DNA of 27,184 nucleotides from Embleya sp040605455 (GTDB lineage: Bacteria > Actinomycetota > Actinomycetes > Streptomycetales > Streptomycetaceae). The notes below the pieces were generated by a model, which made no database searches, was not told where the DNA came from, and worked only from the letters and a program-made list of their open reading frames with translations. A program made the translations under genes and the position numbers. Each line of letters begins with the position of its first letter. Position 1 is the stretch's first letter. Shown in pieces: positions 21,733 through 27,184 of the stretch. The stretch spans positions 1 through 27,184 of the forward strand of contig NZ_JBEXCV010000123.1 in NCBI RefSeq assembly GCF_040605455.1, read 5' to 3'.

Positions 21733-22053
21733 TCAGGCCTTCGGGCCGGTGCTCTGGACGACCTCGAAGGACCACAGGGCCGAATCGGTGGACGCCGGCT
21801 TCGGCCGCTCGGCGCCGTTGCCCTGCGCGTGGGCGGCCTGCATGTTCCCGGCCATCCACGCCTGGAAGTCGGCCTCGCTGCGCCAGCGGGTGTACACGAG
21901 GTACTTGTCGGTCCCCTCTACCGGGCGCAGCAGTTCGAACCACTCGAAGCCGTCCTGCGAGTCCACCATCCCGGCGCGCGACGCGAATCGCTGTTCCAGG
22001 GTCTCTCGCATCTCGGCGGGCACGGTCAGCGCGTTGATCTTCACCACAGACAT
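21733..22053 (-). CDS. MhuD/IsdG-family heme-degrading monooxygenase
   Basis: This is a 106-residue ABM-fold protein beginning M-S-V-V-K-I-N-A-L. It can be aligned to Mycobacterium MhuD without gaps over the first 75 residues: Asn7, Phe23, Arg26, Trp66 and heme-ligand His75 (A-A-H-A) all fall at the same numbers, and LLRPVEG and FQAW are shared. MhuD opens heme oxidatively to mycobilins and releases iron in the cytosol. No heme importer or IdeR-type box is visible nearby. ATG 22053 has no good ribosome binding site. The FmdB-type gene follows 21 bases downstream. I base the family call on remembered MhuD sequence; related ABM enzymes for quinones or antibiotics lack this residue set. Confidence 0.88.
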   Translation of the reverse strand: MSVVKINALTVPAEMRETLEQRFASRAGMVDSQDGFEWFELLRPVEGTDKYLVYTRWRSEADFQAWMAGNMQAAHAQGNGAERPKPASTDSALWSFEVVQSTGPKA

Positions 22054-22411
22054 GGGATCAGTGTGCCCGACGCCCGCCGCACTGCGGTCACCAACACGGG
22101 CCCCGGTCCAAGGGACAGCCTGGTCGTTGCATCGACCAGGGCCGTCCTCCGAGGCGTGCGATCGTGAAGCGGCCGTCCCATCCGGCGTGATCCTCTTGGG
22201 CCGGCGGAACGACCGGCATCGTGACGTTCGCGAAACTACGACAACCGCGAACGTCGACGCGTTGCCGCAGGCTCCACTGTTCTACCCGTCGGGCTGTGCT
22301 TGGCTGAGCCGTCGGGCACGGGGCGCGGCCGGTCGTCCGGGACGACCGGCGGGACGGCCCCCGAGCGCGGGGTGGGCAGCGCTCGGGGGCCGTCGTAGGG
22401 GGTGGCGGGTA
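22054..22411. other. Gene-free region with three inverted repeats
   Basis: No gene is supported here. It holds a hairpin CCTGGTCG-N6-CGACCAGG (22119-22140), a perfect 10-base dyad GACGTTCGCG-N13-CGCGAACGTC (22223-22255), a 10-base hairpin GCCGGTCGTC/GACGACCGGC (22328-22350) and the collagenase terminator at 22353. The 22223-22255 dyad is too widely spaced for a typical terminator and looks more like a protein-binding site. Confidence 0.5.
22353..22394 (-). terminator. Perfect terminator of the collagenase gene
   Basis: A flawless 16-base stem (22353-22368 with 22379-22394) with a 10-base loop lies 17 bases beyond the collagenase stop. Confidence 0.9.
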
Positions 22412-24757
22412 TTACGGGCGCAGCGGGCCCTCGCAGGAGTAAGTGGATGTGGCGGCGCGGCCATTAGTCCAGGGTACGGGCGGGGCGAAGTGGCAGTTCG
22501 TGTCGGCGAGGTTGTTCAGGGCCGCGCCGGCGCGGGTGAGGATGAAGTAGTCGACCGTGGCGGCCATGTCGTTGTGCATCCGGCCGGGGTCGGTCGAGCC
22601 GATGTTCGCGGTGATCGAGCCCTTGCAGGTGAAGCGCGGCTGCGCGTCGTTGGTCGCGGTGCACGACATCGGGTTGTTGGCGGTGGACTGCAGGAAGACC
22701 TGGCGGACGTAGTCCGGCCCGGTCGCGGAGAGTTGCGCGGTCGGGGTGTACGTCGCGACCGGCACGATCAGGTTGTCCACTCCGGCGATCTGCCGGTCGA
22801 GGTAGGTGTCGAACTCGGCCTGGAAACTCGGACCGCTCACCCGGTCCAGGAAGGCGTCGTAGCCGGCCACGTCGTTGTTGCGCAAATGGGTGTACATCTC
22901 GGCGAGCAGGTCCGGGTGGTCCCGGCCCAGCATCGAGAAGAACGACCCGGCGTAGGCGTAGTAGCGGAAGAAGTAGCCGTCGTCGTCGTACTTGAAGTGC
23001 AGCGTCTCACGCACCGACGGGCGGCTGCCGTACTTCTGCACGTCCGAGATCACCTTGGTGACCAGCGACTTGCGCAGCTTCACGCCCTGATCGCGGGTCG
23101 CGCCCGCCATGTACTCGGCCATCCCCTCGTCGAAGGCCGTCGTCCGGTTCTCCGCGTACCAGGGGCCCTGGCCGAACGAACCGGGCACCGCGTAGCGGCC
23201 GTTGAGGTAGTGGGTGTACTCGTGGCGGAACAACTCCTCCAACTGGAGGAGGGAATCACGCGGCACGACGCGCTGGTAGGTGTAGAAGGTCGCGCCCTCC
23301 TCGATGTACAACCCGCCGTTGTTGGTCGCGTAGCCGTACAGGAACGGCTGGTAGGTGTGGTAGTCGGCCATGCTCGCGTAGAGCCGGACGGTCAGCTTGT
23401 GGTTCGGGTCGCCCGTGAGCGGCTGGTCGGTGCCCACCGTGCGGAAGAACTGTTCCTTGACCTGCTTGGACGCGTAGTACAGCTGCTCGACGGTGGCCCG
23501 GTCGAGCGACGTGTGCACCTCGATGTCGCCCTGGTCGAAGGTGTACGTGTTCGGGAAGACCGTCGCCTCCACGTCGGCCCGACACACCCCCGCCGCGTGA
23601 CATCGGCCGTAGGTCTCCAGCCAGTGCGCGACCTCGCTCCACGGCACCGAGAAGCGGCCGTACCAGCCTTCGGTGTCGGTGAGCATGGTGCCGAGTCCGG
23701 ACACCGTCTCGCTGTTCAGGCTGGGAATCTGCCCCAGGCGGCCGTACTCGTAGACGCCGTTGCGCAGCAGGCCGGCGGTGCTCGGCGTGTTCAGGTGTCG
23801 GTAGCCGACGAACGCCGCGAGCCCGGCCCGGTAGGCCGGATCGGCCTGCACGGCGGTGATGAAGCCCACGTCGCCGTTGTAGATGCCGTGGTAAGCGAGG
23901 GTTTGCGCGGAGAGCACCGCGTCCCGCTGGGCCGAGTTCTGCCACGCTGCGGTGCTGCCGTCCATGTCACGCAAAAGCCGTGTCACCAACGGTAGTTGAT
24001 GCTGCCGCACGCCGTCGACGTCGGCACTGATCACCACTTCGCGCAGCAGCGCGCCCGAGGTGGGGGTGAGGTCGAACGCGTGCGGCCCGGCCCGGAAGGC
24101 GTCGGCCGCCGTGTTGATCGCCGCCACGATCGCCGGTCCGCGCAGGTCGATCGCCGGGTTGTCCCAGTCGAGGTAGAGCGCGGCGTGCGTGAAGTACCAG
24201 AGTTCGTACAGGTGTGACGCGTTGGTGCCGTCGTAGCCGGGGGCCAGCGCGGTGATCCTGGCCAGTACCGCCTGAAGGTGAGCCGGCGTCAGCACCCGGC
24301 CCAACTCGGGGGTGTAGGTCCACAGGAAGCCGCGCAGGCAGTCGGGCCCCACGTCGGCGCGGGTGAGGAAGTCGGCCAGGGCCTGCGGGGTCAGCGCGGA
24401 GAACTCGGCGAGGGTGCAGCCGGGCACCGGGGAGGGTGCCATGGCGCGCAGGTGCGCGGGCGGGCCGAGCGGGAGGTCCGCCGGGGACGGACCCCGGCCG
24501 GGGGCCTTCGCGTTGCTTCCGTCGACCGGACCCGGACCTCGGTCCGGGCCGAGCGACAGCGGCGAGCCGATCCGGTCGACCTCGTCGCCCGGATCGGCCG
24601 CCGTCGCCGTGTTCGCTTGCCCGGCCCGCGAGTTCGCACTCGGGGCGGGGCCGGCCGAGGCCGACGGGGCCACTGCGATCGGCAGCACTCCGACGGCCAG
24701 CGCCAAGAGGGGAACGCTTGTGGCAAACCACTTCTTTCGGCGTACGTGAGCACTCAT
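22412..24757 (-). CDS. Secreted collagenase-like metalloprotease (peptidase M9)
   Basis: This is a 781-residue exported zinc protease. ATG 24757 follows GAAGGG. A Sec signal peptide (about 1-38; RRKKWFATS, hydrophobic core, cut after A-P-S-A-S-A) precedes a Pro/Gly-rich stretch and then the M9 N-terminal activator domain. The active site is H512-E-Y-T-H516 in FRHEYTHYLNGRY. A third zinc ligand Glu544 lies 28 residues after His516, in F-D-E-G-M-A-E-Y. Clostridial and many Streptomyces collagenases have PKD or PPC modules at the end; none is seen here. Instead the C-terminus has paired Cys (S-C-T-A..F-T-C-K; N-C-H-F..Y-S-C-E). Substrates may be collagen or other proteins. The gene stands alone. 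Confidence 0.92.
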   Translation of the reverse strand: MSAHVRRKKWFATSVPLLALAVGVLPIAVAPSASAGPAPSANSRAGQANTATAADPGDEVDRIGSPLSLGPDRGPGPVDGSNAKAPGRGPSPADLPLGPPAHLRAMAPSPVPGCTLAEFSALTPQALADFLTRADVGPDCLRGFLWTYTPELGRVLTPAHLQAVLARITALAPGYDGTNASHLYELWYFTHAALYLDWDNPAIDLRGPAIVAAINTAADAFRAGPHAFDLTPTSGALLREVVISADVDGVRQHQLPLVTRLLRDMDGSTAAWQNSAQRDAVLSAQTLAYHGIYNGDVGFITAVQADPAYRAGLAAFVGYRHLNTPSTAGLLRNGVYEYGRLGQIPSLNSETVSGLGTMLTDTEGWYGRFSVPWSEVAHWLETYGRCHAAGVCRADVEATVFPNTYTFDQGDIEVHTSLDRATVEQLYYASKQVKEQFFRTVGTDQPLTGDPNHKLTVRLYASMADYHTYQPFLYGYATNNGGLYIEEGATFYTYQRVVPRDSLLQLEELFRHEYTHYLNGRYAVPGSFGQGPWYAENRTTAFDEGMAEYMAGATRDQGVKLRKSLVTKVISDVQKYGSRPSVRETLHFKYDDDGYFFRYYAYAGSFFSMLGRDHPDLLAEMYTHLRNNDVAGYDAFLDRVSGPSFQAEFDTYLDRQIAGVDNLIVPVATYTPTAQLSATGPDYVRQVFLQSTANNPMSCTATNDAQPRFTCKGSITANIGSTDPGRMHNDMAATVDYFILTRAGAALNNLADTNCHFAPPVPWTNGRAATSTYSCEGPLRP

Positions 24758-25129
24758 GTACGGCCCTTCGGGCACGGGTGGACCACGGTCGGCGGCCCAC
24801 GTTGAGAACACGACGCCGAGTACCATTGCACATGTCACACGTGACATCCAGATGGATTCGCGCCGAACTCACGGCCAACTCCGGCGCCGGACACGGGCAT
24901 TGCCGGCAGGCTTCGGCGAAGCCGTGAACATGGAGGCGGCGGTCCTACGGTGATCAGGCACCCGGTTCGCCACGCAGCCGCCAACGGGCATTTCCCGCCG
25001 GCGAACCCGTGACCGCCGACTCCCGAGCGACTAGCGTCGGCCGCAGGCGCCCCGAGCCGCGGTACGGCCCGGTGGGTACCGCTGATGGTCCGTCATGCCC
25101 AGTACACGGCAAGGGAAGCGGAGGCTCGC
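24758..25129. promoter_or_regulatory. Divergent intergenic region of collagenase and aldehyde dehydrogenase
   Basis: No gene is supported here. Two dyads stand out: ATGTCAC-AC-GTGACAT (24832-24847), 75 bases upstream of the collagenase start, and GCGGTAC-N10-GTACCGC (25059-25082), 48 bases upstream of the dehydrogenase start. A weaker GGTTCGCC-N28-GGCGAACC pair (24964-25007) lies between them. The first two are separate candidates for operators of the two genes. Confidence 0.4.
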
Positions 25130-26647
25130 GTGGTCTACAGTCAGCCCGGCCAATCGGACAGCATCGTCAATTTCGAACCTCGGTACGACAACTACATCGG
25201 GGGCAAGTGGGTGCCGCCCGTGCAGGGCCGGTATTTCGAGGACATCACCCCCGTGACCGGGCAGCCGTTCTGCGAGGTGGCCCGCTCCACCGCCGAGGAC
25301 GTCGAACTCGCGCTGGACGCCGCGCACGCCGCGGCCGATGGGTGGGGGCGGACCAGCGTCACCGAGCGGTCGCTGATCCTGCTGCGGATCGCCGATCGCA
25401 TCGAGCAGAACCTCGAACGCCTCGCGGTCACCGAGACGTGGGAGAACGGCAAGCCGGTCCGCGAGACACTGGCCGCCGATCTGCCGCTGGCGGTCGACCA
25501 CTTCCGCTACTTCGCCGGGGTGATCCGGGCCCAGGAAGGCTCCATCTCGCAGCTCGACGAGGACACCGTCGCATACCACTTCCACGAGCCGCTCGGCGTG
25601 GTCGCGCAGATCATCCCGTGGAACTTTCCACTGCTGATGGCCACTTGGAAGCTCGCGCCGGCGCTCGCGGCCGGGAACTGCGTCGTGCTCAAGCCCGCCG
25701 AGCAGACCCCGGTGAGCATCCTGGTACTGATCGAACTGATCGCCGACCTGCTGCCGCCCGGCGTGGTCAACGTGGTCAACGGCTTCGGCTTCGAGGCCGG
25801 CAAGCCGCTCGCGAGCAGCAACCGGGTGGCCAAGGTCGCCTTCACCGGCGAGACCACCACCGGGCGGCTGATCCTCCAGTACGCGTCGGCGAACATCATC
25901 CCGGTGACCGTCGAACTCGGCGGCAAGAGCCCGAACATCTTCTTCGCCGACGTGGCCGACGAGGACGACGACTTCTTCGACAAGGCGGTCGAGGGCTTCG
26001 TGATGTTCGCCCTCAACCAGGGCGAGGTCTGTACGTGTCCGTCCCGGGCGCTGATCCACGAGTCGATCTACGACCGGTTCATCGAGCGCGCGTTGGAGCG
26101 CACCCGGGCGATCGTGCAGGGCAACCCGCTCGATCCGGCGACCATGGTCGGCGCGCAGGCGTCCAACGACCAGTTGGAAAAGATCCTCTCCTATCTGGAC
26201 ATCGGCCGGCAGGAGGGCGCCGAGGTGCTGACCGGCGGCGCGCGCAAGGTGGTCGAGGGCTTCGAGGACGGCTACTACGTCGAGCCGACCATCTTCAAGG
26301 GCACCAACGACATGCGGATCTTCCAGGAGGAGATCTTCGGCCCGGTGGTCTCGGTAACCACCTTCCGCGACGACGCCGAGGCGCTGCGGATCGCCAACGA
26401 CACGTTGTACGGCCTGGGCGCGGGCGTGTGGACCCGGGACGCGACGCGGGCGTACCGGTTCGGTCGGGAGATCAAGGCCGGCCGGGTGTGGACCAACTGC
26501 TACCACGCCTATCCCGCGCACGCGGCGTTCGGCGGCTACAAGGCGTCCGGCATGGGCCGGGAGAACCACCGGATGATGCTCGGCCACTACCAGAACACCA
26601 AGAACATGCTGGTCAGTTACTCGGCGAAGAAGCTCGGATTCTTCTGA
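25130..26647 (+). CDS. exaC: Aldehyde dehydrogenase, ExaC type
   Basis: This is a 505-residue NAD-dependent aldehyde dehydrogenase, the length of ExaC/AldB enzymes. The start is GTG 25130 with GGAGGC about five bases upstream. The catalytic Cys301 lies in NQGEVCTC, with Cys303 beside it, and the general base Glu262 in V-E-L-G-G-K-S. The Rossmann motif F-T-G-E-T-T-T-G is present. The C-terminal Y-H-A-Y-P-A-H-A-A-F-G-G-Y-K-A-S-G-M-G-R-E-N-H fits the ExaC branch, which oxidises acetaldehyde from ethanol to acetate. The DUF779 gene overlaps its stop codon (TGATG), a linkage typical for ExaC. A dyad upstream may be its operator. Confidence 0.95.
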   Translation: MVYSQPGQSDSIVNFEPRYDNYIGGKWVPPVQGRYFEDITPVTGQPFCEVARSTAEDVELALDAAHAAADGWGRTSVTERSLILLRIADRIEQNLERLAVTETWENGKPVRETLAADLPLAVDHFRYFAGVIRAQEGSISQLDEDTVAYHFHEPLGVVAQIIPWNFPLLMATWKLAPALAAGNCVVLKPAEQTPVSILVLIELIADLLPPGVVNVVNGFGFEAGKPLASSNRVAKVAFTGETTTGRLILQYASANIIPVTVELGGKSPNIFFADVADEDDDFFDKAVEGFVMFALNQGEVCTCPSRALIHESIYDRFIERALERTRAIVQGNPLDPATMVGAQASNDQLEKILSYLDIGRQEGAEVLTGGARKVVEGFEDGYYVEPTIFKGTNDMRIFQEEIFGPVVSVTTFRDDAEALRIANDTLYGLGAGVWTRDATRAYRFGREIKAGRVWTNCYHAYPAHAAFGGYKASGMGRENHRMMLGHYQNTKNMLVSYSAKKLGFF

Positions 26648-27084
26648 TGGGCGAACCGGCGCAGACGCCGAGTGCGCCCGACGGTTCGGGTACCCCGGTC
26701 GAGGTCGAGAAGGTCGCGATCACCGCCGCCGCCGCCGGCCTCGTGGCCGAACTGGCCGCCGAACACGGGCCGTTGCTGTTCCACCAGTCGGGTGGTTGTT
26801 GCGACGGGTCGTCGCCGATGTGCTACCCGCGCGAAGAGTTCCTGGTCGGCGACGCGGACGTGCTGCTCGGCTGGGTCGCGGAGCAGCCGTTCTACATGTC
26901 CGCCGCGCAGTACGAGTACTGGCGGCACACCCACCTGACCGTGGACGTGGTGCCCGGGCGGGGCGGCGGGTTCTCGGTCGAGGCGCCCACCGGCAAGCGG
27001 TTCCTGATCCGCTCCCGGGTGTTCACCGACGACGAGGCGCGTCGACTGCAAACGCGCGAGGTATCGCCGGGTCGTCGGCACTGA
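26647..27084 (+). CDS. DUF779-family protein
   Basis: This is a 145-residue protein whose ATG overlaps the stop of the aldehyde dehydrogenase by one base (TGATG), so translation is coupled. After a Pro/Ser N-terminus it has H-Q-S-G-G-C-C-D-G-S-S-P-M-C-Y (about residues 49-63), which matches the DUF779 family. The remainder is beta-rich, with E-Q-P-F-Y-M-S-A-A-Q-Y-E-Y-W-R-H-T-H-L-T-V-D-V-V-P-G-R-G. The family is almost always next to ExaC-like dehydrogenases and has no proven activity; the three cysteines and conserved histidines suggest metal binding. Soluble, no signal peptide. Confidence 0.92.
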   Translation: MGEPAQTPSAPDGSGTPVEVEKVAITAAAAGLVAELAAEHGPLLFHQSGGCCDGSSPMCYPREEFLVGDADVLLGWVAEQPFYMSAAQYEYWRHTHLTVDVVPGRGGGFSVEAPTGKRFLIRSRVFTDDEARRLQTREVSPGRRH

Positions 27085-27090
27085 GCGGAT

Positions 27091-27184
27091 GAACTGGCCG
27101 AAGTAGGCGCGCTGGGTTCCGCCCGCCGTGGTCCGACAGGCGGGCACGTTGACCATCAGGTCACGCGGGAAGCTGACGGCAATC
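27091..27184 (-). pseudogene. Possible truncated LytR-CpsA-Psr (LCP) fragment at the right edge
   Basis: The minus-strand frame entering at the right edge reads I-A-V-S-F-P-R-D-L-M-V-N-V-P-A-C, close to the LCP hallmark (S-[IF]-P-R-D-x-x-V-x-[IV]-P). It continues T-T-A-G-G and F-G-Q-F, where LCP proteins normally continue N-S-A-F. Similarity stops there, at the 3' end of the DUF779 gene on the other strand. The frame stays open beyond, but reads as antisense of DUF779. LCP proteins attach wall polymers to peptidoglycan. The sequence to the right is missing, so a pseudogene, a chance match or a joint created by rearrangement all remain possible. Confidence 0.35.

Noticed and set aside
21733..22053. 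ABM-domain gene as sign of an antibiotic cluster
   Set aside because: The residues match the heme-degrading MhuD group, and no biosynthetic genes surround it.

Overview
The window is ordinary chromosomal DNA from a very high-GC actinomycete. It is most likely a member of the Streptomycetaceae or a close relative. The evidence is near-total G/C at third codon positions, many GTG starts, GGAGG-type ribosome binding sites, long GC-rich hairpin terminators without U-tracts, a perfect SigR-type promoter in front of thioredoxin, and the adjacent pair of a cold-shock protein and a DEAD-box helicase that I recall from Streptomyces genomes. I see no phage, transposon, CRISPR array, rRNA or tRNA gene, and no biosynthetic cluster.

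Left part (1-5943): a large envelope protein running off the left edge, a DUF7144-type four-helix membrane protein, a DUF1269-type membrane-linked protein, an EamA exporter followed by an atypical soluble Ser/Thr kinase with a C-terminal array of 32-residue repeats, and a rhomboid-like protein. Middle left (5934-8946): a small acidic protein with a Cys-rich patch, a cold-shock protein and a DEAD-box RNA helicase. Both cold-shock genes have leaders with a hairpin followed by a U-tract and a second small hairpin that touches the Shine-Dalgarno sequence. Middle (9076-15136): an L,D-transpeptidase lipoprotein, a membrane-anchored PASTA-less Ser/Thr kinase, a MarR-type regulator behind a SoxR-like promoter, a TerB-like protein, and a translationally coupled pair of a membrane-anchored protein and a PrsW-type intramembrane metalloprotease.

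Right part (15137-27184): a possible structured small RNA, thioredoxin, a small unknown protein, a DMT-type membrane protein, a serine hydrolase, a decayed low-molecular-weight phosphatase, a pair of a Fer4_19/CDGSH iron-sulfur protein and a YjdJ-like acetyltransferase, an SDR whose active-site Lys is Asn, a membrane-anchored degenerate Mrr-like protein, a zinc-ribbon protein downstream of a MhuD-like heme-degrading enzyme, a secreted M9 collagenase, and an ExaC-type aldehyde dehydrogenase overlapping its DUF779 partner. The last 100 bases carry what looks like a truncated LCP-family fragment on the minus strand.

Recurring themes are cell-envelope functions (L,D-transpeptidase, two kinases, rhomboid, PrsW), redox or iron handling (SigR-thioredoxin, SoxR-like box, Fe-S protein, MhuD) and cold-shock RNA metabolism. 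I do not see one multi-gene novel system. The most rewarding points are the paired cold-shock leaders, the SoxR-type promoter, the degenerate enzymes (SDR, Mrr-like, atypical kinase), two gene relics and a candidate intergenic RNA.
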